DNA of 64,000 bases from the NCBI RefSeq assembly GCF_014648655.1, contig NZ_BMRN01000007.1:124001-188000 (forward strand), read 5' to 3'. Under the pieces are notes generated by a model. It was not told the DNA's origin, searched no databases, and saw nothing but the letters and a program-made list of their open reading frames with translations. Every line of letters starts with the position of its first letter. Positions within the stretch are counted from its first letter, which is position 1. Shown here in pieces: positions 1 through 7,696 of this stretch. A program made the translations under genes and the position numbers. This DNA is from Streptomyces atratus (lineage in GTDB: Bacteria; Actinomycetota; Actinomycetes; Streptomycetales; Streptomycetaceae).

Positions 1-1730
1 TGGTCGGTCTCGTGGAATTCGAGCTGCTTCCTGCGGTCGGCGACCAGGCCCTCGGGGCGCAGGCGCATCAAAAGGATGAGTGCGACGCCGAAGAGGAAGA
101 GCTGGTAGTCCTGCATGAACTGCAGTTTGGCCGGGATGAGGTAGAGCAGTGCGGCGCCGACGAGGGGTCCGCTGAGGGTTCCCATGCCGCCGAGGATGAC
201 GGCGGCGAGGAGGAATGCGGAGTTGGGTGGTACGGAGCCGGCGAACTGGTACTGCTCGGGCGTCACGGTGTAGTTGACGTGTGCCTGGACGGTTCCGGCG
301 AGGCCGGCGAGGGTGGCGCCGAGGGCGAAGGCCAGCAGCTTGAGGCGGAAGGCGTTGATGCCCATGGCGGTGGCTGCGGTCTCGTCCTCGCGGATGGCGA
401 CCCAGGCGCGGCCGATGCGGGATTCTCCGGAGCGGCGGAAGACGAGGACGACTACGGCGGTGAAGACGAGCATCAGCAGGTAGTAGTTGGCGGACCTGCC
501 GAGGGTGAAGCCGAGGATGTCGTGCTTGAGCCCGAAGTCGAATCCGAAGAAGTTGAGGTCGGGGATGCTCGGGATGCCCTGGGAGCCGTTGGTGAGGTCG
601 GGGCCGCTGTTGCCGTTGAGGTTGTTGACGGTGAGGCGGAAGATTTCACCGAAGCCGAGGGTGACGATGGCGAGGTAGTCGCCGCGTAGTCGGAGTGTGG
701 GTGCGCCGATGAGTACGCCGAAGACGAGCGAGGCGGCGGCGCCGGTGAGGACGGCGGCCCAGAAGGGGAATTCGACGCCGATGGCCGACATGGTGGAGCC
801 GGAGACCAGGGCGGCGGCGTAGGCGCCGACGCCGAGGAAGGCGACGTATCCGAGGTCGAGGAGGCCGGCGAGGCCGACGACGACGTTGAGGCCGAGTGCC
901 ACGGTGCCGAAGATGAGGATGTTGGCGCCGATGAGCGCGTATTCCTCCTTCTGCTGTGTGAACGGGAAGCAGACGGCGGCGACGAGGGCGGCGGCGAGGG
1001 TGATGTTGCGGTGCTTCGTGGTCAGCGTGGTGAGGCGGGAGACGAGTCCGGCCCGGTGGAGTGCGGTGAAGCCGAAGCCGACGGTGATGAGGAAGCCGAT
1101 GAAGAGTTCGGTGTAGTCGGTGTCGATGCCGTAGGCGAAGATCTGGAGGCCGATGCCGAACGACACGACGATGATGAGGATCTCGGCCCAGTCGGGGAGC
1201 GCTTTGGCGCGGGGGGCCGACGGGGCGCCGAGGCTGTTGCGGAAGCGCTGCCAGGCGCCTGCCGCTGTGGTGTTGGGGAGTGGCTGGTCGCCGGGGAGTC
1301 CGAGTGCGGCGGCGGCGGCGATGAGTGCGCCGATGCCGCTGACCCAGGCGCCGGGTTCCAGGTTGACGACGCCGCCGAGGTCGTACGCGATGGCGCCGAT
1401 GGTGTAGCCGGTGGTGCCGAAGGTGCCGAGCGCCAGGAGGCGGACGGGGCTGTTGGTGCCGCCGGGGGTGAGCCAGCCGAGGCCTCGGATGCCGTATCCG
1501 GACAGCGCGAAGAGCAGGGTGAGTGCGGCGCTGATGAGGGTGAGGACCTGGAGGCCGCCGGGGTAGCCGGTGACGGTGAGGTCGCCGGGGAATTCGCTGG
1601 TCCAGGTCCAGGCGAGGAAGGTGCCGACGAGTGCGACGGCGGCGCCTGCGAGGGTGCCGATGCGGGCCGCGGCTGCGGGGATCGCGAGGAAGGGGGCGGC
1701 CCCGGGTGCGGTGGTGTGGTTGGTGGTCAT
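1..1730 (-). CDS. livM: Branched-chain amino acid ABC transporter permease LivM (3' end beyond window)
   Basis: Membrane permease of the leucine/isoleucine/valine importer. It pairs with LivH to form the channel and is energised by LivF/LivG ATPases expected just outside the window. About 576 codons are visible from an ATG at 1730. The protein has an N-terminal hydrophobic extension of roughly 200 residues relative to E. coli LivM, then the family core (segments such as LGLNVVVGLAGLLDLG and PTLRLRGDYLAIVTLGFGEI, and near the end LLMRLRPEGLVADRR). No stop codon occurs before position 1, so the gene is partial. It starts 5 bases after the livH stop, so the two are co-transcribed and probably translationally linked. 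Family assignment is firm; substrate specificity is inferred from the family. Confidence 0.93.
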   Translation of the reverse strand, partial: MTTNHTTAPGAAPFLAIPAAAARIGTLAGAAVALVGTFLAWTWTSEFPGDLTVTGYPGGLQVLTLISAALTLLFALSGYGIRGLGWLTPGGTNSPVRLLALGTFGTTGYTIGAIAYDLGGVVNLEPGAWVSGIGALIAAAAALGLPGDQPLPNTTAAGAWQRFRNSLGAPSAPRAKALPDWAEILIIVVSFGIGLQIFAYGIDTDYTELFIGFLITVGFGFTALHRAGLVSRLTTLTTKHRNITLAAALVAAVCFPFTQQKEEYALIGANILIFGTVALGLNVVVGLAGLLDLGYVAFLGVGAYAAALVSGSTMSAIGVEFPFWAAVLTGAAASLVFGVLIGAPTLRLRGDYLAIVTLGFGEIFRLTVNNLNGNSGPDLTNGSQGIPSIPDLNFFGFDFGLKHDILGFTLGRSANYYLLMLVFTAVVVLVFRRSGESRIGRAWVAIREDETAATAMGINAFRLKLLAFALGATLAGLAGTVQAHVNYTVTPEQYQFAGSVPPNSAFLLAAVILGGMGTLSGPLVGAALLYLIPAKLQFMQDYQLFLFGVALILLMRLRPEGLVADRRKQLEFHETD

Positions 1731-1735
1731 CGGTA

Positions 1736-2665
1736 TCACGCCCGATCCGCGACGCGTTCGCCGAGCAGGCCCTGGGGGCGGAGCAGCAGGACGATGATGA
1801 GGAGGACGAAGGCCCATACGTCCTTCCAGGCGCCGCCGCCGAAGAGTTCCATGCCGGGGACGTTGCTCATGTAGCCGGTGGCGAGGGATTCGGCGATGCC
1901 GAGTACGACGCCGCCGAGCATGGCGCCGTAGATGTTGCCGATGCCGCCGAGTACGGCTGCGGTGAAGGCCTTGAGGCCCATGATGAAGCCCATTTTGAAG
2001 CCGATCTGGCCGTTTTTGAGCCCGTAGGCGACGGCGGCGACGGCGGCGAACGCGGCACCGATGGCGAAGGCCATGACGATGATGCGGTCGGTGTTGATGC
2101 CCATGAGCTTTGCGGTGTCGGGGTCCTGGCTGGTGGCCTGCATGCCGCGGCCGGAGCGGGTCTTGGAGACGAAGAGCCCGAGGGCGAGCATGCAGATGGG
2201 TGCCGTGATGAGGACGAAGAGGTCACCGCGCTGGATGTGGGCGCCGAAGATGTCGATCGCTTCGCCCTTGAACTGGGGGAAGGAGCGGTCCTTCTTGGCG
2301 TCGGGGTACCACTTCCAGATGGCCTGCTGGAGTGCGAGGGAGAGTCCGATCGCGGTGATCAGCGGGGCCAGTCGGGGGGCGCCCCGCAGTGGCCGGTAGG
2401 CGAAGCGTTCGGCGGCCGTGCTGACGGCGACGGAGCATATGACGCCGCCGATGATCATGAGTGGGATGATTGCGAGGAGGGAGACGCCGGCCGGCATCCA
2501 GAGGTACACGGTGAGAGCTCCGAAGCCTCCGATCATGAAGATCTCGCCGTGGGCGAAGTTGATGAGCTGGATGATTCCGTAGACCATCGTGTAGCCGATC
2601 GCGATGAGACCGTACATCGCGCCGAGGATGAGTCCATTGGCCAGCTGTTGCGGCAGTTCGTTCAC
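1736..2665 (-). CDS. livH: Branched-chain amino acid ABC transporter permease LivH
   Basis: Second permease subunit of the Liv importer, 309 aa, the normal family length. It opens with MNELPQQLANGLILGAMYGL, carries INFAHGEIFMIGGF near residue 40, the EAA-like cytoplasmic segment (AFTAAVLGGIGNIYGAMLGG) near residue 240, and ends RPQGLLGERVADRA. About eight hydrophobic segments are visible. It lies between livK and livM, 104 bases downstream of livK and separated from it by a strong hairpin, so its expression is probably lower than that of the binding protein. Confidence 0.95.
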   Translation of the reverse strand: MNELPQQLANGLILGAMYGLIAIGYTMVYGIIQLINFAHGEIFMIGGFGALTVYLWMPAGVSLLAIIPLMIIGGVICSVAVSTAAERFAYRPLRGAPRLAPLITAIGLSLALQQAIWKWYPDAKKDRSFPQFKGEAIDIFGAHIQRGDLFVLITAPICMLALGLFVSKTRSGRGMQATSQDPDTAKLMGINTDRIIVMAFAIGAAFAAVAAVAYGLKNGQIGFKMGFIMGLKAFTAAVLGGIGNIYGAMLGGVVLGIAESLATGYMSNVPGMELFGGGAWKDVWAFVLLIIVLLLRPQGLLGERVADRA

Positions 2666-2698
2666 CGCAGGGCCTCCGTGGAGTGGTTCGGATATGGC

Positions 2699-2733
2699 AC
2701 CGCGCGGGAGCGCTGGTAGCGCTCCCGCGCGGT
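2699..2733 (-). terminator. Intercistronic hairpin between livK and livH (attenuating terminator)
   Basis: Perfect 16-bp inverted repeat with a 3-base loop: arm ACCGCGCGGGAGCGCT at 2699-2714, loop 2715-2717, complementary arm 2718-2733. There is no T-run. It lies between the binding-protein stop and the permease start. In binding-protein ABC operons such a structure usually lets only part of transcription through and protects the upstream mRNA 3' end, giving excess binding protein. That role is inferred here from position. Confidence 0.8.
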
Positions 2734-2769
2734 CTGGGGTCAGTCAGTGCGTGTCCGGGAGGGCACGGG

Positions 2770-3993
2770 TCAGGGCTTGTAGACCTCGCTGAGCTTGGAC
2801 GTCCACTTGCCGCCGTCGACCTGGTAGGCGGTCATCATGGTGTTGGTGGTGTCGCCGTACTCGTCGAAGGAGACGGGGCCGGTGACGCCGTCGAACTTGA
2901 CCTTGCTCATGGCGTCGAGGACCTTGGCGCGGGCGTCGTCGGGGAGCTTGCCGTTGTTGTCGGCGACGGCGAGCTTGACGGCCTCGATGATCGCCCAGGT
3001 GGCGTCGTAGGTGCCGCCGCCGTAGGCCTCGTAGGCGTCCTTGTATCCGGCCGTCTTGTAGTCCGCGATGAACTTCTTGGCGGAGTCGAGCTCCTCGACG
3101 GGCTTGCCGACGGAGGTGGCGATGTCGCCCTGGGCCTTCTTGTTGAGCTTGATGAAGTCGGCGCTGTACATGCCGTCGCCGCCCATGAGGGGGATTTGGA
3201 CGCTGTCCTTGAGCTGCTGGCTCAGGGGTGCGCCGGCGGGGTACTCGCCGCCGTAGTAGACGGCCTTGGCGCCGGACTTCTTGACCTTGGTGACGACGGC
3301 GTTGAAGTCGCGGTCGTCGGGGTTGACGTGGTCGGTGCCGACGATCTTGCCGCCGAGGGTGGTGAAGGTCGCCTTGAAGGAGGCGGCGAGACCGGCGCCG
3401 TACGGCTTCTGGTCGTCGATGAGGTAGACCTGCTTGATCTTCGCGTCGTTGAAGAGGTACTTCGCTGCGAAGGCGCCCTGGATCTGGTCCGTGGTGGCGG
3501 TGCGGAAGTAGGTCTTGTAGGGGCGCTTCTTGTCGCCGGTCTTCCAGTTCTCGCCCTGGGTGAGTTCGGTGCCCGTGTTGGCGGGGGAGACCTGGGTGAG
3601 GCTGGCGTCGTTGAGCGGCTTCTGCATCGACTGGGAGACGCCGGAGTTCAGCGGGCCGACGACGCCGAGGACGGTGTCGTCGTCGATGAACTTCTGGGCG
3701 TTCTGCTGGCCGACGGAGGGCTGTGCCTGGTCGTCGAGCGGCTTGACCTCGAACTTGATGCCGGGGACGGTCTTGTCCTTGTTGGCCGTCTTGACGGCGA
3801 GCTCCGCGGAGTTCTTGATGCCGAGGCCGAGGGCGGACAGGTCGCCCGTGATGGGCGCGTCGACGCCGATGACGACGGTCTGGGTGTCGCCGCTGCTGCT
3901 CTTCTTGCTGTCGTCGCGCGACCCGCAGGCGGTGAGTGTCAGTGCTCCTGTGGTGAGCACTGTGGTGAGGATGAGCAAAGAACGGTGTCGCAC
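2770..3993 (-). CDS. livK: Branched-chain amino acid ABC transporter substrate-binding lipoprotein
   Basis: Extracytoplasmic substrate-binding protein, 407 aa, type I periplasmic-binding fold (Peripla_BP_6). The N-terminus is a lipoprotein signal: basic MRHRS, a hydrophobic stretch, then lipobox LTAC with Cys near residue 23, so it is anchored outside the membrane. Family segments include VVIGVDAPITGDLSALG near residue 40 and DAYEAYGGGTYDATWAIIEA late in the protein. The start is GTG at 3993 with GAAAGGA about 6 bases upstream. First gene of the liv operon. Confidence 0.94.
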   Translation of the reverse strand: MRHRSLLILTTVLTTGALTLTACGSRDDSKKSSSGDTQTVVIGVDAPITGDLSALGLGIKNSAELAVKTANKDKTVPGIKFEVKPLDDQAQPSVGQQNAQKFIDDDTVLGVVGPLNSGVSQSMQKPLNDASLTQVSPANTGTELTQGENWKTGDKKRPYKTYFRTATTDQIQGAFAAKYLFNDAKIKQVYLIDDQKPYGAGLAASFKATFTTLGGKIVGTDHVNPDDRDFNAVVTKVKKSGAKAVYYGGEYPAGAPLSQQLKDSVQIPLMGGDGMYSADFIKLNKKAQGDIATSVGKPVEELDSAKKFIADYKTAGYKDAYEAYGGGTYDATWAIIEAVKLAVADNNGKLPDDARAKVLDAMSKVKFDGVTGPVSFDEYGDTTNTMMTAYQVDGGKWTSKLSEVYKP

Positions 3994-4579
3994 GAAAGGT
4001 CCTTTCCCTGGCGCGGCCTCCTCTGCTTGAGGTGCCGTGTCGTTCGCCGGGCCGTACTGGTTGGTACAGGGCCGTGCTGCAGACGCGCCCGGCGGCGCGG
4101 TGACTGGCGGTGACTCTAGGCGCAGGTGTGGGGGTCCGGGATGGGTCCGCCGCAGGATGTGACTGTCTTGTTATGCCCTTGAGCAAGGCTTGAGGTGGCT
4201 GTGCGGACATGTACGGCTTTTTACCGGTCGGTGAAATGACCGCATCGTGAGAACGCGCAGCTCTGCTAAGGGGCTTGAGCGATCTTGCTGCTGTCGCGCG
4301 TCGGGGGGTCAAGGGGGCGTCATGAGGGCATGGTGAGCCGCCCGGCGCCTGCGGGGCCGGGTTCGGAGGGCTGCGCGGAGACGTTTGCGCATTGCGCACT
4401 TGTTACGCAGCGTTACATCTGGGTCGATGTGGTCGACGCGGTGTTGTGTGCGCGGGGTGTGCGCCGGGTGTGGTCGGGGTGCTGAGTTGGTCATACAACC
4501 AGCCGTAGCGTCAAGGGTGTTGGCCGGTTCGGTTGCTCAACCATGCCTTGTGCGTGGGGGGTTGTGGGCGGGAATGGCG
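3994..4579. promoter_or_regulatory. Long livK upstream region, no gene seen
   Basis: A 585-base stretch holding no credible gene. It must contain the livK promoter. A TAGAGT hexamer on the minus strand near 4115 resembles a -10 box but has no good -35. At 4402-4416 the pentamer GTTAC occurs twice with 10-base spacing (one helical turn), next to the repeated TGCGCA motif at about 4386-4398; such phased repeats could be a regulator site. No regulator can be named. Confidence 0.4.
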
Positions 4580-4611
4580 CTGCCCGGCCGGAATGAGGTC
4601 CGGCCGGGCAG
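4580..4611 (-). terminator. Terminator downstream of the thioesterase gene
   Basis: Perfect 13-bp stem, arm CTGCCCGGCCGGA at 4580-4592, six-base loop 4593-4598, complementary arm 4599-4611. It lies 36 bases beyond the thioesterase stop and has no T-run, as is usual in Streptomyces. Confidence 0.75.
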
Positions 4612-4647
4612 TGGTGTCGGGGGTGTCGTGCAATGTGTTTCGGTCGG

Positions 4648-5118
4648 TCAGGCGGCGTCGTTCTGAGGTGCGTTGCGGAGCATGCAGGTGAGGCGGGCGG
4701 TGCAGACCCGCTTGTCGTCCTCATCGGTGATGACGATCTCGTACGTGGCGGTGGAGCGGCCGCGGTGTACGGGGGTGGCGACGCCCGTGACGAGTCCGCT
4801 CCGTACCCCTCGGTGATGGGTGCAGTTCAGGTCGACACCGACAGCGAGTTTGCCGGCGCCGCCGTGGAGCATGGAGCCGACCGAGCCGAGGGTCTCGGCG
4901 AGGACGGCGGAGGCGCCGCCGTGGAGCAGTCCGTACGGCTGGGTGTTGCCCTCGACGGGCATGGTGCCGACGACGCGGTCCGCGGAGGCTTCGACGATCG
5001 TGACGCCCATCCGCTCGCCGAGGTGGCCGGCGGAGAAGAGTGCGGGCAGATCGACGCCGAGTGCGGCGTACTCGTCGATGATCTCCTGGGGGAACTTGGG
5101 TGCGGTGTGCTCGCCCAT
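4648..5118 (-). CDS. PaaI-family hotdog-fold thioesterase
   Basis: Predicted acyl-CoA thioesterase of 156 aa, a single hotdog domain. The helix motif HGGASAVLAETLGS near residues 66-79 matches the PaaI/4HBT catalytic segment, where an acidic residue (here the E of LAET) and backbone glycines form the active site. Later segments (GVDLNCTHHRGVRSG, GRSTATYEIVITDEDDKRVCTARLT) match the central beta-strands. The start ATG at 5118 has GGAG about 7 bases upstream. It stands as a single gene between the liv promoter region and the oxidoreductase. The substrate is not predictable; hydroxyphenylacetyl-CoA is the family prototype only. Confidence 0.88.
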   Translation of the reverse strand: MGEHTAPKFPQEIIDEYAALGVDLPALFSAGHLGERMGVTIVEASADRVVGTMPVEGNTQPYGLLHGGASAVLAETLGSVGSMLHGGAGKLAVGVDLNCTHHRGVRSGLVTGVATPVHRGRSTATYEIVITDEDDKRVCTARLTCMLRNAPQNDAA

Positions 5119-5198
5119 GGGGTCCGGCTCCGATCGTCTGCGTGGTTCATAGCTTTATTGCTGTGTGCATTGTTCTTATCAGACGACTGAGCGAACGC

Positions 5199-7538
5199 TT
5201 AGTGGGTTGTGGGTGCGGACTGCCTCCGGGCGGTCTGCCCGGCGGTCTGCTCCTGGACGTTCTGCCCCTGGATGTTCTCGAAGCGCACGACGACGGACTT
5301 GCTGGCGGGGGTGTTGCTGGTGTCGGCGGTGGAGCCGAGGGGGACCAGCACATTGGTCTCCGGGTAGTAGGCGGCGGCGCAGCCCCGGGCAGTCGGGTAG
5401 TGCACGATGCGGAAGCCGGGGGCGCGGCGCTCCACCCCGTCCTTCCATTCGCTGACGAGGTCGGTGTACGCGCCGTCGGTCAGGCCGAGGGTGCGGGCGT
5501 CGTCGGGGTTGACCAGGACGACGCGGCGGCCGCCCTTGATGCCGCGGTAGCGGTCGTCGAGGCCGTAGATCGTGGTGTTGTACTGGTCGTGCGAGCGCAG
5601 GGTCTGCAGCAGCAGCCTGCCTTCGGGGAGCTCGGGGTACTCGACGGGTGCGGCGGTGAAGTTGGCCCTGCCGGTCGCGGTGGGGAAGCGGCGCTCGTCA
5701 CGCGGGGCGTGCGGGAGGGTGAAACCGCCGGGGTGTGCGATGCGGGCGTTGAAGTTCTCGAAGCCGGGGACGACGCGGGAGATGCGGTCGCGGATCGTCG
5801 CGTAGTCCTTCTCGAACTCCTCCCAGGGGGTGGCCGATCCGGGGCCGAGGGCGGCGCGGGCGAGGCGGGCGACGATGGCGGGCTCGGACAGCAGATGCGG
5901 GCTCGCCGGGGTGAGGTTGCCGCGCGAGGCGTGGACCATGCTCATGGAGTCCTCGACCGTGACGAACTGCTTGCCGCTCGCCTGGACGTCCTTGTCGGTA
6001 CGGCCCAGCGTCGGCAGGATCAGCGCGCGGGTGCCGGTCACGGCGTGCGAGCGGTTGAGCTTGGTGGAGACATGGACGGTGAGGCGGGCGCGGTGCATCG
6101 CGGCCTCGGTGACCTCCGTGTCGGGAGTGGCCGCGACGAAGTTGCCGCCCATGGCGAAGAAGACCTTGGCATCGCCGTCGCGCAGAGCCTGGATGGAGCG
6201 GACGACGTCGTAGCCGTGGTGGCGCGGTGAGGTGATCGAGAATTCCTTGTCGAGCGCGTCGAGGAATTCGGGTGCGGGTCGTTCGAAGATGCCCATGGTG
6301 CGGTCGCCCTGGACGTTGGAGTGGCCGCGGACGGGGCAGACTCCGGCGCCGGGACGGCCGATGTTGCCGCGCAGCAGAAGGAAGTTGACGACTTCGCGGA
6401 TGGTCGGCACGGAGTGCTTGTGCTGGGTGAGGCCCATGGCCCAGCACACGATGGTGCGCTTCGAGGCGAGGATCATCGCGAGGGCCGCTTCGATGTCGCT
6501 GCGGTGGAGGCCGGTGGCGGCGAGGGTCTGTTCCCAGTCGGCTTCGCGGGCCGCGGCCACGAACTCCTCGTAACCATGGGTGTGGTCCCGCACGAAGGCT
6601 GCGTCGACGGCGCCCTCGGTCTGGAGGATCATCTTGTTGAGGAGCCGGAAGAGGGCCTGGTCGCCGCCGATGCGGATCTGGAGGAAGAGATCGTTGAGCG
6701 CGGCGCCCTTGACCATGCCGAGCGGGGTCTGCGGGTTCTTGAACCGTTCCAGGCCGGCCTCGGGCAGCGGATTCACCGAAATGATCTTCGCGCCCGCGGA
6801 CTTGGCCTTCTCCAGGGCGGAGAGCATCCGGGGATGGTTCGTGCCGGGATTCTGCCCGGCGACGATGATCAGGTCTGCCTGGTGGAGGTCCTCCAGCGAG
6901 ACGCTGCCCTTGCCGATGCCGATGGTCTCCGTCAGCGCCGAGCCGGAGGACTCGTGGCACATGTTGGAGCAGTCGGGGAGGTTGTTCGTGCCGAACTCGC
7001 GGGCGAACAGCTGGAGCAGGAACGCCGCTTCGTTGCTGGTGCGCCCCGAGGTGTAGAAGAGGGCCTCGTCGGGCGAGGCGAGCGCACCCAGCTCCTCGGC
7101 GATGATGCCGAAGGCCCGCTCCCAGGACACCGCCTCGTACCGCTCGGCGCCCTCGGGGAGGTACATCGGCTGGGTGATCCGCCCCTGCTGGCCCAGCCAG
7201 TACCCGCTGCGCGAGGCGAGATCGGCGACCGGGTGCGCGGCGAAGAAGCCGGGGGTGACACGGCGCAGCGTCGCCTCCTCGGCGACGGCCTTGGCGCCGT
7301 TCTCGCAGAACTCCGCCGTGTGCCGCTTGTCGCCCTCGGGCCAGGCGCAGCCGGGGCAGTCGAAGCCGTTCTTCTGGTTGACCTTGAGGAGGGTCTGCGC
7401 GGTGCGCCGCACCCCCATCTGCTGCTGGGCGATGAGCAGACTGTGCGCGACGGCCGGCAGCCCGGCGGCGGCGTGCTGCGCCGGCTCGACCCGCGGCGCA
7501 TCCTGGACCGGGTCACCTGTGGGCGGCTTCGTGGCCAT
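5199..7538 (-). CDS. FdhF/YdeP-family molybdopterin oxidoreductase
   Basis: Large molybdopterin enzyme, 779 aa, related to formate dehydrogenase alpha subunit and YdeP. The N-terminus has a short cysteine cluster (C61-x2-C64 and C78) of the reduced iron-sulfur type typical of this subfamily. C194 in SNMCHESSG sits where formate dehydrogenases carry the molybdenum-ligating Sec/Cys. Further signatures are NPGTNHPRMLSALEKAK and GNIGRPGAGVCPVRGHSNVQGDR, with a molydop-binding C-terminal domain. I chose ATG 7538 over the longer frame to 7712 because AAGGGGAG lies 7 bases upstream and the longer N-terminus is not family-like. No signal peptide is seen, so it is cytoplasmic. The substrate is unknown. 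Divergent from polA. Confidence 0.9.
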   Translation of the reverse strand: MATKPPTGDPVQDAPRVEPAQHAAAGLPAVAHSLLIAQQQMGVRRTAQTLLKVNQKNGFDCPGCAWPEGDKRHTAEFCENGAKAVAEEATLRRVTPGFFAAHPVADLASRSGYWLGQQGRITQPMYLPEGAERYEAVSWERAFGIIAEELGALASPDEALFYTSGRTSNEAAFLLQLFAREFGTNNLPDCSNMCHESSGSALTETIGIGKGSVSLEDLHQADLIIVAGQNPGTNHPRMLSALEKAKSAGAKIISVNPLPEAGLERFKNPQTPLGMVKGAALNDLFLQIRIGGDQALFRLLNKMILQTEGAVDAAFVRDHTHGYEEFVAAAREADWEQTLAATGLHRSDIEAALAMILASKRTIVCWAMGLTQHKHSVPTIREVVNFLLLRGNIGRPGAGVCPVRGHSNVQGDRTMGIFERPAPEFLDALDKEFSITSPRHHGYDVVRSIQALRDGDAKVFFAMGGNFVAATPDTEVTEAAMHRARLTVHVSTKLNRSHAVTGTRALILPTLGRTDKDVQASGKQFVTVEDSMSMVHASRGNLTPASPHLLSEPAIVARLARAALGPGSATPWEEFEKDYATIRDRISRVVPGFENFNARIAHPGGFTLPHAPRDERRFPTATGRANFTAAPVEYPELPEGRLLLQTLRSHDQYNTTIYGLDDRYRGIKGGRRVVLVNPDDARTLGLTDGAYTDLVSEWKDGVERRAPGFRIVHYPTARGCAAAYYPETNVLVPLGSTADTSNTPASKSVVVRFENIQGQNVQEQTAGQTARRQSAPTTH

Positions 7539-7696
7539 TTCGTGCTCCCCTTTGAGCAGCTGCGAACCTGCGCGGTGCGCTGTACGCAGTGACGCAGTAC
7601 GTGTTCCTCCGCCGATCCTGTCACGAGGCACCGACAGAGCGTCCGGCGAGCCATGCCCGGTCGGGATTGTCAGTGGTCCGTGGCAGGATCGGGGGC

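Noticed and set aside
12..689. Long acidic + strand ORF at the window start
   Set aside because: It is the antisense of livM; composition (Glu/Gly/Asp-rich) is typical of a shadow frame in high-GC DNA.
2744..4399. 551-aa minus-strand ORF covering the livK region
   Set aside because: Arg/His/Pro-rich shadow in another frame of livK and its upstream region; no domain.
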